From positions 1 to 64,000 of the forward strand of contig NZ_JANJZT010000005.1 in NCBI RefSeq assembly GCF_024622975.1: 64,000 nucleotides of DNA. The letters run 5' to 3'. Source of the DNA: Blautia caecimuris (GTDB lineage: Bacteria; Bacillota; Clostridia; Lachnospirales; Lachnospiraceae). The notes beneath the pieces were generated by a model. The model was not told the DNA's origin, did not search any database, and worked only from the letters and a program-made list of their open reading frames with translations. A program made the position numbers and the translations under genes. The number at the start of each line of letters is the position of its first letter. The first letter of the stretch is position 1. Positions 53,260-61,238 of the stretch are shown here, piece by piece.

Positions 53260-54198
53260 TTATTCGTTTCCAAGAGTCTGCAGATGCTTCATGCTTCCAT
53301 AAAGCTTCTGTAATCTTGCATATTCCTCCTCGTCATAGAAGCTGCACTGTCCTCTTCCAAAGGCCTTTGCCACCTCAAGCATAAAGCGGGCTGCCTCTTC
53401 CACGTCAGCTGCGTGAGTTCCTCCTGTAGCGCAGCCCGGAACCATAGTCTCAGCTGTAATGGCAACGCCTACAACAGGAGCATCTGTTGCTGTACAGGGC
53501 TGAAGCACACTGTTCAGATGGTGAACGTCGTTTCCATAGGGTGTGATATCCTGAGTTGCCAGCGGGAACACATACGGAAGCTTTCCTGTTGTGATCTGCA
53601 TCAGCTCCAGAAGATCCTCAGAGGTTCTTAAAATATATCCTTCTTTTACTGTAGGAGAAATGGCAAAGCCTCTTGTATTGATTACACGGTTTCCCTTTGT
53701 GGTATCTACAGAAAGGATGGCGTCAAGCTCCGGAGAAACCTCTTCTCTGTTTACCTGGGACATTTCTACCGGAGAGCCCATAAAAGGAACCGGATCGTGA
53801 GGCGCTGTAGGAGCATCCGGACAGATATGGGTGGAAATAAATACGTCTCCGTCCAGAATATCTCCTTTATTCTGCATATCCAGAAGCTTTGCAGCAAGGG
53901 CTACGGCACAGAGAGCCCCGTCTCCGTCTGATACAAAGCCGATCCGTTCCGGACGGGCGCCGATTCCGCCAAGGCGTCCCAAAAGTCCAATGGTTGGTGC
54001 GTCTCCACCGTTCATTTTTCCGTTTTTGCCCGGAATACGCACTTTCAGCATATCTGTGCTTCCTTTTGGACCTACAAGCTCATATACCTCAATATTTGCA
54101 TCCGGCTTAATGCCAAGAAGGTATTCCTTTACCTTTTCTCCTGTAACATAAGTGCTGTCCAGCACTTCATATGCATCAATGATCTGTTTCATTAACAT
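53260..54198 (-). CDS. DUF1177 domain-containing protein
   Basis: 312 residues. Conserved segments rich in acidic and His residues, IGFVSDGDGALCAVALAAKL, GDVFISTHICPDAP and PHDPVPFMGSP, suggest a metal-dependent hydrolase, but no activity is known for DUF1177. AAGGAGG lies eight bases before the ATG. It is 13 bases from DUF917 and 15 from AroM, tightly packed in the operon. Confidence 0.88.
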   Translation of the reverse strand: MLMKQIIDAYEVLDSTYVTGEKVKEYLLGIKPDANIEVYELVGPKGSTDMLKVRIPGKNGKMNGGDAPTIGLLGRLGGIGARPERIGFVSDGDGALCAVALAAKLLDMQNKGDILDGDVFISTHICPDAPTAPHDPVPFMGSPVEMSQVNREEVSPELDAILSVDTTKGNRVINTRGFAISPTVKEGYILRTSEDLLELMQITTGKLPYVFPLATQDITPYGNDVHHLNSVLQPCTATDAPVVGVAITAETMVPGCATGGTHAADVEEAARFMLEVAKAFGRGQCSFYDEEEYARLQKLYGSMKHLQTLGNE

Positions 54199-54211
54199 GA
54201 TCCTGTCCTCC

Positions 54212-55294
54212 TTATTTTTTAAGATAGCTGATCAGATCTTTTTTGATCACGTCCTCAGTTGCTTTTAAAAGCTCCGGTTCAAACATGGTGGGAGAAAGCT
54301 TCAGGTTTTCTTTATCTGCTGCAATCACATAAACCTCAAGGTCTTCCTCCATCATGGCTGTAGTTACAGGCTCGCCTGTCTCTGCATTAATTGTCATAAT
54401 AAGATCCGGGAAGGTTGCCAGTCGCTTACCGTTTTTTTCTGCTGTGGCATATTCATTCCAGAAGGTAAGCTCACATCCGTCCACTGTGGCATATCCCACA
54501 TCAAAGCCGCCGGTTGTTTCAATGGAAAATTTCTCCACCTTACCTTTTGCAAGTACCCGTCCCTTCAGGAAGCCGCACAGCTCTTTCACGCCCTCCTCCA
54601 CAGAAGCATCAAGACCTTTTAAGAATGCTTTTCCTGTTTCAATGGCAAACTGTACGCCGCCGGGAGCGCCGTTCTCTTTCGCATAGGATACACTTACCGG
54701 ATTTCTGGCTACTGCAACCAGACCGCCTGCCTCAATGGAAGCCAGGCGCACCAGCTTTGAGGTATGTTCGATACTTCCCTCAAAAAAACATTCCACATGG
54801 CTGCCTGTTTCCGGATTTCCTCCAACACAGGCCTGCACCGTCTTATAATCTGCGATCTTATGAAGATTCATGCTTCCCATAACTCCTGTGGGGTGGGCGC
54901 GGCCATTGCAGGGAAGATCCACAAGGGGAAGTCCGAGAACTGCTGCCTGAAGCCATCCGTTTACCGTTGCTTCTCCGCCCTGTTCATTGGTAATGATCCC
55001 GGCAACAGGAAAATCACAGTTTCTCTGAAGAAGAACAAAGGTCTTTACCAGATCTGCCGGAGTCATAAACTGATTCTCCGCATTTGGAGCGCCCACCAGG
55101 GAGGCGGTCAGTACCATGTCGTTATCGTCAAGATCCTCAGCACTTAAAAGTCTGAGATCTGCATACTCTACCGCAAGCTTTGCGTATTTGCGGCCTTTTT
55201 TTGCATCGCCTCCGCCGCCCCCTCCCAGGATGGTTCCTCCGTAAAGGGCAGCGTCAAGAATCTCTTCTGTCAGTTTGATTCCTTTTGTTTCCAT
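54212..55294 (-). CDS. DUF917 / S-methyl thiohydantoin desulfurase family protein
   Basis: 360 residues. The N-terminal TILGGGGGGDAKKGRKYA is diagnostic for DUF917; VLTASLVGAPNAENQFMTP and the C-terminal TTGGFDVGYATVDG support it. Family members include an S-methyl-thiohydantoin desulfurase and are related to hydantoinase/oxoprolinase proteins. The true substrate here is unknown; the link to a racemase and amidohydrolases is what makes a hydantoin-type ring plausible. Confidence 0.9.
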   Translation of the reverse strand: METKGIKLTEEILDAALYGGTILGGGGGGDAKKGRKYAKLAVEYADLRLLSAEDLDDNDMVLTASLVGAPNAENQFMTPADLVKTFVLLQRNCDFPVAGIITNEQGGEATVNGWLQAAVLGLPLVDLPCNGRAHPTGVMGSMNLHKIADYKTVQACVGGNPETGSHVECFFEGSIEHTSKLVRLASIEAGGLVAVARNPVSVSYAKENGAPGGVQFAIETGKAFLKGLDASVEEGVKELCGFLKGRVLAKGKVEKFSIETTGGFDVGYATVDGCELTFWNEYATAEKNGKRLATFPDLIMTINAETGEPVTTAMMEEDLEVYVIAADKENLKLSPTMFEPELLKATEDVIKKDLISYLKK

Positions 55295-55325
55295 AAATCA
55301 ACCTTCTTTCTAGTGTGAGCTTATG

Positions 55326-57002
55326 TTACTTTTTCTTTCCAAGAGAAAGCGTTGCTGTGAAGAAACTGTACAGCGCGGCTCCTGCCAGAGAACCTGCGCC
55401 CAGAATATTCAGTGTCTGTTCGTTTTCTTTGTTGCGTTTTACAAGAACATAACGTAATACAAGGGCGATCAGGATTGTCAAACCGTTAATAGTGGAGCCT
55501 ACCAGAAGACCTGTGGCAAAAAGGATGCCAACCTGTCTGGAACCACCCAGAAGCTGGATGATCGCGCCGGGAATCGCCCAGATCACAAGCCATTTGGCAA
55601 CACCTGCGCCTGCACCGGCTTCAATGGTTGCGGCAAAGGTAGCGTCTACCGGAGCAAACAGTCCCTGGTCAAAATATTTGCCTGCCATAATGGCAACCAG
55701 AACAAAGGCAACCACAAATCCGATCATTTCAGAGTAATACTGCTGCTTTCTTCCTTCCAGCTCTAACTCCTGATCCTGACCGCAGCCGCGGAGAATATAT
55801 CCACATTTCAGGTCATAGGCCATATCAGAAAATGCCGGGCCGGTAGCAGAGGTATAAGCTACAAGGATTCCAAGAGGAATTGCCGGGAAGCCGATTAGCA
55901 TACCAACGATCAAAAAGATCAAAGCTGTGGCAAATCCCGGGAACCATCCGGAATACATGGCGGAAATACCAACGATCAGCTCAGAAGCAATGGCTGCAAA
56001 TGCAGAAAATATAACCCAGATAATCAGCTGGAACATACTCATATCTGACCAGATTCCTGTAATTACTGCAAGAAGCACTGCCACGATCAGGTACGCCACA
56101 TAGCCGCCGCCGAGAGCTTTTTTCATATTTGCCATACTGGAAGAAAACTTACCGGCAGCGCTGTTTCCGTCACTTTTTTTCAAAAGCATACGTCCGCACT
56201 GGATCAGGGAAATAAGACCAGCGCCGATCATAATTCCATGAGGCATGTACTGGAACATGGGCTGAGCCATCAGATCAGCGCCTTCTCCGAAAAGATCTGT
56301 AATAACCGGAAGGCTTGTTCCAAAAATATCAATGATAAATCCGTTTGTCTTAATAATGCCAATTACAATACTTCCCACGCCAAGAGCTGCCATGGCTGCA
56401 AAATCACCAAACCAGGAAACACCCAGAAGGTCTGTTGGAATACCGATCATCTTACCGCCAATACCGATTCCCATACCAGCCAGAAGTAAAAGAGCTTTTT
56501 TGCCCTTCTGTACAACTGCAAGAATGGATTCTGCGGAAGCTACGCCCGGAGGCCATGCCCCTTCTGCCGGAAACATTTCGCTGTCAAAGGTTTTATAAAG
56601 AATTGTGGCATCAATAATGGTTGCCAGAAAAGCTCCGATCAGCATCGGATACATCAGATCCATTCTTCCCATAATAACCGGTACACCGATGGGAAGAAGG
56701 AAGCAGTTGGCCGCTGAAAACGTAGCTCCTGAAATGGATGTCTGGATCAGATTCTGACAGTGGATACTCTGATATTTTTTAAGTATCGCAATGGGAATTC
56801 GCGATATGATAATCGCAAACAATGCTCCTACGATCGAGGTGTTGGGCGCCACTCCGGTACGCACGATCAGTTCCAGACCAATGATCGCACCAAGCACACT
56901 CATAACAATATTCAGGATCAGAATATGGGGAGCATATGCTTTCGGATGTTTTGATGCATGGATATGAAGCTGTGTGTAGTCTTTGTTTGGGTTGTTACTC
57001 AT
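55326..57002 (-). CDS. OPT family oligopeptide/metal-chelate transporter
   Basis: 558 residues, about 14 membrane helices. ANCFLLPIGVPVIMGRMDLMYPMLIGAF and the C-terminal GGSRQVGILFATGLLVG belong to the OPT superfamily, which imports oligopeptides or peptide-like chelates by proton symport. The ATG at 57002 has AAAGGAGGA before it. First structural gene of the operon, behind a promoter with a palindrome and a leader terminator. Confidence 0.92.
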   Translation of the reverse strand: MSNNPNKDYTQLHIHASKHPKAYAPHILILNIVMSVLGAIIGLELIVRTGVAPNTSIVGALFAIIISRIPIAILKKYQSIHCQNLIQTSISGATFSAANCFLLPIGVPVIMGRMDLMYPMLIGAFLATIIDATILYKTFDSEMFPAEGAWPPGVASAESILAVVQKGKKALLLLAGMGIGIGGKMIGIPTDLLGVSWFGDFAAMAALGVGSIVIGIIKTNGFIIDIFGTSLPVITDLFGEGADLMAQPMFQYMPHGIMIGAGLISLIQCGRMLLKKSDGNSAAGKFSSSMANMKKALGGGYVAYLIVAVLLAVITGIWSDMSMFQLIIWVIFSAFAAIASELIVGISAMYSGWFPGFATALIFLIVGMLIGFPAIPLGILVAYTSATGPAFSDMAYDLKCGYILRGCGQDQELELEGRKQQYYSEMIGFVVAFVLVAIMAGKYFDQGLFAPVDATFAATIEAGAGAGVAKWLVIWAIPGAIIQLLGGSRQVGILFATGLLVGSTINGLTILIALVLRYVLVKRNKENEQTLNILGAGSLAGAALYSFFTATLSLGKKK

Positions 57003-57021
57003 CTTGTCTCCTCCTTTTAGT

Positions 57022-57057
57022 AAAAAAATAGCCGATGCAGGACCGCCCACATCGGCT
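57022..57057 (-). terminator. Leader terminator hairpin (possible attenuator) before OPT gene
   Basis: On the - strand AGCCGATG, a 12-base loop, CATCGGCT (arms at 57050-57057 and 57030-57037), then ATTTTTTTA. It ends 4-5 bases before the OPT ribosome binding site and lies downstream of the promoter at 57129, so it can cut the leader transcript. Confidence 0.8.
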
Positions 57058-57128
57058 TCACGCTTCTTGTGTTAAGATGATATCACTTTAAATCAATAAA
57101 ATCATCGTTTCCGAAGCACCATTTTTCT

Positions 57129-57163
57129 ATTATAGATTGTGCATAATGCACACTTATTTCGTA
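57129..57163 (-). promoter_or_regulatory. OPT operon promoter with palindromic operator
   Basis: On the - strand TATAAT is the complement of 57129-57134. The usual -35 position is weak (ATAAGT), typical of an activator-dependent promoter. A perfect 15-bp palindrome, TGTGCATAATGCACA, occupies 57138-57152, in the spacer. Confidence 0.6.
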
Positions 57164-57225
57164 AAAATAAAATATTTATTATGTGATTTATTATTCCTTT
57201 TGTTTCTTTTTTAAATTTTATTGTT

Positions 57226-58440
57226 TTATTGCATATATCGTCTTACTTTGCAGGCAAATTCCAGTTCCTGCAGTTCTTCCATATCGTCCAGATCTGTATT
57301 TAAAATCTCCTGTATTTTCTGGATACGGTGGGCCATGGTGTTTCTGTGAAGGTAAAGAGCTTCTGCTGCAAGCTTCCTGGAACCATGCTTTTGAGTAAGA
57401 ACATCAAGAGTTTCCAGAAGAGCGCTTTCATGAGCTCTGTCATATTCTGCCAGCGGCCCCAGTTTTCTCTGAACAAACTGCCCCGTTTCCTCCTGCTGCG
57501 CAATATGAAGCAGGATCCTGTCATACTGGAGATCCTTCAGAAAAACAACTGTCTGCTTCTGTTTTTTCATCTTTCGGATCCGGAACCCTTCAGTAATCTC
57601 CTGATATATCTCCGGAAGCATCAGATATCCTGTGATCTCCTGGCTTATCAGCGCAAAGCAGGCGCAGTTATTGACTGTTTCTGTTTTTTCAGTCAGTTCC
57701 AGAGAAATCTTTTTCAGCATTTCTTCAGAACAGCTGCCTCCTATAATACAAAAACAGGATTTTTTACGGCATACACAGGTCCCCTGTATGTAATATTTTT
57801 CCAGAACGCGAAGAGATTCTTTGATCTGTATCTCCCGTTTCATTTCCAGAAGGGGCGAATAATCCCCGTTCTCTTCAAGCTGAAGAGTAATCACTCTTGC
57901 CGGAACCGGGGGCCAATGAAGGGCAAAGGTACGATGTTCCACTTCCTCTTCCTGAGTGATCTTGCCTGTCAGAAGCTCCAGAAAAAGCTTCTGATCCTGT
58001 TCCAGCTTATTCTGCTGTCCCATCCGGTATCGGGCATCCATATGAATCTGATTTTTTGCCTCCACAACAGCCACCATTACCGGAAAGACAATATCCTGAA
58101 ACCCCGCATTGTTATTCAGGAAAAAAAGAGGCAGCGCCAGCTGATCAGCCAGTTGAAGCGCTTCCGTCGGAAAATCATCAAAAAATCTTGTTTTGATCGC
58201 CAGTGCAGAACAGTTTGCCTCATGCATGTTTTGGATCAGCTCCAGAAGCGCCTCCTTATCGTTGCGGATGGCATAGCCTGTTGTAATTAAAAGAACATGC
58301 TCCCGCAGCCATTCCTTCATCTTTGGCTGTTCCATCATGTCATAGGATTCCACTTTGCGCATGAGCCCGTTTTTCCCTGCTACAAGCGAGGCGCCTCCGC
58401 TGCTCCATATTTTTTCAATATCTTTTACATATAACTCCAT
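57226..58440 (-). CDS. PucR family transcriptional regulator
   Basis: 404 residues. The N-terminal PucR-type sensory domain (GKNGLMRKVESYDMMEQPKMKEWL and LLITTGYAI) precedes a GGDEF-like middle region. The C-terminal PucR helix-turn-helix contains KLAAEALYLHRNTMAHRIQKIQEIL. PucR proteins activate catabolic operons in response to their substrate. It is the first gene before the OPT operon and reads in the same direction, and is its most likely regulator. Confidence 0.92.
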   Translation of the reverse strand: MELYVKDIEKIWSSGGASLVAGKNGLMRKVESYDMMEQPKMKEWLREHVLLITTGYAIRNDKEALLELIQNMHEANCSALAIKTRFFDDFPTEALQLADQLALPLFFLNNNAGFQDIVFPVMVAVVEAKNQIHMDARYRMGQQNKLEQDQKLFLELLTGKITQEEEVEHRTFALHWPPVPARVITLQLEENGDYSPLLEMKREIQIKESLRVLEKYYIQGTCVCRKKSCFCIIGGSCSEEMLKKISLELTEKTETVNNCACFALISQEITGYLMLPEIYQEITEGFRIRKMKKQKQTVVFLKDLQYDRILLHIAQQEETGQFVQRKLGPLAEYDRAHESALLETLDVLTQKHGSRKLAAEALYLHRNTMAHRIQKIQEILNTDLDDMEELQELEFACKVRRYMQ

Positions 58441-58557
58441 CTAAAAGCCTTCCTCTTTCATAACTCTGTTTTTTTTATGAATAACTAAAAGTATCAAAGG
58501 TTCCTTGTGAAATCTGTTCGAGACATGTCATTATAACTAAACGATGTCCTTCAGCAT

Positions 58558-59484
58558 CTATCTGGCAACGGATGCAATTCTGACTGCGGAAGCCATGCCT
58601 CCGTCACCATATGATGGATTCTTAATAAAACTGGCTGACAACTGGCTCAGCTCCTGATGATGGTTTATTGAATGAATAATTTCATTTTCCCACCCAAGTA
58701 ACCTGGAGTTAGAAATAGTTTCAATATCCAGTAATACGTCTGTTATGTTATTTCTATAACTGCAATTATGTTTTTCTATGATATACCGCATAAGTTCCCG
58801 TCGCTTGTCCATACTTTTTATATTTGCAGAAGCAGGGGCAGTCCGATAGTTGATCAGTGGTTTTTCAACAATTCCAATACAAGCCTCCGGCGTCGTTTCC
58901 AGCATGCTTAAAAAGAAATCCCAGTCCTCAAACCCTGAGCGCATAGATTCATCATAACCGCCGCACTGCTCATAAAATTTTTTACGAAGAATATGGGTTG
59001 CCGGACAGCAATTATGAGATAAAAAAGGAACTATCGTTCCGCCGGAAGGACAGACAACTGCATCTAAAACTCCAAAAGTACGCATCCAGGATGACGCAAT
59101 AACCATGTCAGGACTCTTGCTAAGCAGTTCGCTGACATTTTCAATATATCCGGCTTCAAGCTTATCATCACCGTCAAGGATCAAAACCATTGAGGACTGT
59201 GTTTTATTTATTCCGGTATTTCTGGCTGCGGATACCCCCTGATTTTCCTGAAAATATACAGTTATTGGAACCGGTAAATTAACATCATTTTTAATACTGT
59301 TTAATATATCAAGAGAATATTGATCTGTGGATCCGTCATCTACAACGATAATCCTTTCAGGCAGTAATGTCTGATTACAGATTGATTGAACTGCTTCCAA
59401 AATCATATTACCCTGATTATAGCTGGTTATCACAGCTTCCAGATCTGTTTTTATGTAAGTTTTGCCGTTATTTCTATACAACAT
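58558..59484 (-). CDS. Family 2 glycosyltransferase
   Basis: 308 residues. VVDDGSTD (about 47-54) and LDGDD (104-107, the DxD metal site) with GFEDWDFF define a GT-A, GT2 enzyme. There is no membrane segment. The C-terminal PSYGDGGMASAVRIASVAR looks conserved rather than random, but I cannot name it. It stands alone, not in a capsule or teichoic acid cluster. AGGAG lies four bases before the ATG, inside the end of the micro-ORF at 59486-59587. Confidence 0.88.
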   Translation of the reverse strand: MLYRNNGKTYIKTDLEAVITSYNQGNMILEAVQSICNQTLLPERIIVVDDGSTDQYSLDILNSIKNDVNLPVPITVYFQENQGVSAARNTGINKTQSSMVLILDGDDKLEAGYIENVSELLSKSPDMVIASSWMRTFGVLDAVVCPSGGTIVPFLSHNCCPATHILRKKFYEQCGGYDESMRSGFEDWDFFLSMLETTPEACIGIVEKPLINYRTAPASANIKSMDKRRELMRYIIEKHNCSYRNNITDVLLDIETISNSRLLGWENEIIHSINHHQELSQLSASFIKNPSYGDGGMASAVRIASVAR

Positions 59485-59485
59485 T

Positions 59486-59587
59486 TCACTCCTGTTTCTT
59501 TATTTCATATACTTCTCCGTTATTAGAAAGCGCACTCCATATATACTCTTTTTCTATGTTCTCACTCGTAAGCTTAATATATTTCAT
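59486..59587 (-). CDS. 33-residue micro-ORF coupled to GT2
   Basis: ATG at 59587 with GGAGG nine bases upstream and a TGA that ends one base before the GT2 ATG. The peptide begins MKYIKLTSENIEKEYIWSAL and ends IKKQE, acidic/basic mixed, with no signal peptide. Its start resembles, from memory, the first residues of certain GNAT acetyltransferases (YIxLTxENxExEH), so it may be a 5' remnant of such a gene or a real short peptide modified by the enzyme next door. Confidence 0.45.
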   Translation of the reverse strand: MKYIKLTSENIEKEYIWSALSNNGEVYEIKKQE

Positions 59588-59649
59588 TATGTAAAGCCTC
59601 CGCCACCTTCTGATTTTTATATTTTTCAGCTCAGAAAACTGGAATTTTG

Positions 59650-59814
59650 TTATTTAGATTTATCCTTGAAAAAACCAATTAAAATTAAAACAATCCCGAA
59701 AATTGCTACTGGAATATAAATTACATTAGGTATATGATAAACAAATCTATCAATTCCAGTCATAACAATATAAATTATAATCCCCACACAGATTAAAATG
59801 CTTTTATCTTTCAC
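59650..59814 (-). CDS. 54-residue membrane peptide
   Basis: Starts with GTG at 59814, AAAGGAG seven bases upstream. Two hydrophobic helices (SILICVGIIIYIVMTGI and VIYIPVAIFGIVLILIGFF) around a short polar loop, and a basic end KDKSK. Unknown function. It precedes the micro-ORF and GT2 and may share their transcript. Confidence 0.6.
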   Translation of the reverse strand: MKDKSILICVGIIIYIVMTGIDRFVYHIPNVIYIPVAIFGIVLILIGFFKDKSK

Positions 59815-59888
59815 TCTTGTTCTCCTTTACAATTGAAATTTATTGTATCTTCGTAATACTTTCTTCATGGAAAAATGCAGAAAATCTT

Positions 59889-61091
59889 TTACTCCCGTTT
59901 CCGTCCGCTCCGTTTCTTCTTCCGGTGATCTGGCGGAGGGGAGAAGGTCTGAATGTAGTCCTGCCGGATCAGTGCTGCATCCTGTGAAAGGAAAGCAGCT
60001 ACACGCTCCTGATCGGAAGTTTGCTCCGGGAAGAAGGATGCAAATTTCTGTGCCAGCTGTTCCTCTTTTCCATATAGTTTAAGAGCTCCTTCATATCCTG
60101 TCAATTCTCTTAGCACAGCAGTGAATTCTTCATATCTTTTTTCTCTTATCTCCAAATCAACTGTCGCCTTTGCAGTTGTACCATTCAGATAAAGAATTTT
60201 CAGCAGAGTATCGTTCTTGGACCGATCCACTGTTACCCACAGAGCCAGCTTTTTTGAGATTAATTTCCCGCCTATCAGCATCCAGTTCTGGCTTCGGTAG
60301 ATTTCCAGATACTTTTTCATAGCATCATCTTCAAATTCTATTGACTCAAAATGTTCTCCATCCAGCAACTGCTCCAACTGCTTTTTGCTGAGAATCTGAT
60401 TCAGCACCGGAATGCTTCGGTAAGGTGTACATACATAGCGTCTCATTTTCTGAAACAGAGCCACAACCAGAACTGCTATGCCAAGTAAAAACAGGAAAAG
60501 CTCTCCATCCATTTCAATTTTCCCGGTTGCAGTTACCCAAAAGCCCCGCAGAACCAGCACAACACCAACTCCCCACAGTCCAAGAATTAGTAACTTTTTC
60601 AGCGGATAAAAATGAATCCATTCGATGATCTGCGCCTGTTGTCTGCCGCTCATAGGTTTATCACACAAAAGTCGGCGGGTGATCCACTGATTTAAAAATT
60701 GTGGAATCCATGCAATTCCAAACAGAAAAGCTGCAATACCGGCATAAATGGCAATCCCGATCCATCCAATATCCAGATAAGACTCCAGAAGCAGAGGGAA
60801 ACTTAGCAGCAGCATAAGGAGAAAAAATGGAGCAGATGACTTCCGGTGTTCCTTTTGGATCTTTAGATCGTTTATGGCAGAATAGATGCACAGGAAAGCG
60901 ATCATGACTGCTGACATCGCTCCTGACACCCAGTTTTTAAGATCTCCGAACCGCAGGACGTGTTCCTTCCTGTGCATACCATAAAATTTTCCAGTAATAC
61001 CCGCATAGAGGCAAAATCCCAGGTAGGCTAGAGCAAAAAGCGCCCCTGTCAGTTTCAAAATTGTTTTTCCTGAAAGTTTTCTTTTCTCCAT
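59889..61091 (-). CDS. Unknown membrane protein
   Basis: 400 residues. Six or seven hydrophobic segments fill the first 215 residues, including LTGALFALAYLGFCLYAG, IAIYAGIAAFLFGIAWI and ELFLFLLGIAVLVVALF. A soluble C-terminal domain of about 185 residues ends in a basic tail (DHRKKKRSGRKRE). No family recognised. The C-terminal part carries mixed beta/alpha pattern but no catalytic motif. Confidence 0.75.
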   Translation of the reverse strand: MEKRKLSGKTILKLTGALFALAYLGFCLYAGITGKFYGMHRKEHVLRFGDLKNWVSGAMSAVMIAFLCIYSAINDLKIQKEHRKSSAPFFLLMLLLSFPLLLESYLDIGWIGIAIYAGIAAFLFGIAWIPQFLNQWITRRLLCDKPMSGRQQAQIIEWIHFYPLKKLLILGLWGVGVVLVLRGFWVTATGKIEMDGELFLFLLGIAVLVVALFQKMRRYVCTPYRSIPVLNQILSKKQLEQLLDGEHFESIEFEDDAMKKYLEIYRSQNWMLIGGKLISKKLALWVTVDRSKNDTLLKILYLNGTTAKATVDLEIREKRYEEFTAVLRELTGYEGALKLYGKEEQLAQKFASFFPEQTSDQERVAAFLSQDAALIRQDYIQTFSPPPDHRKKKRSGRKRE

Positions 61092-61238
61092 CTTTGTCCT
61101 TTTCCTATAAAATCACTATTGCCTGTGCCAATTTATTCTTCTGTTTCCCAGGTAAAGCTGGCTGCCTGTTCGTGGTTTCTGATGCCCTGATTCCTCTTGC
61201 TTTATAATACTGGTTTATGCATCCGGTACTCAAAAGCA

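Noticed and set aside
57030-57057. Possible T-box leader before the OPT gene
   Set aside because: The hairpin contains GGGCGGTCC, which only superficially resembles the T-box antiterminator motif, and no specifier stem is visible in the short leader.
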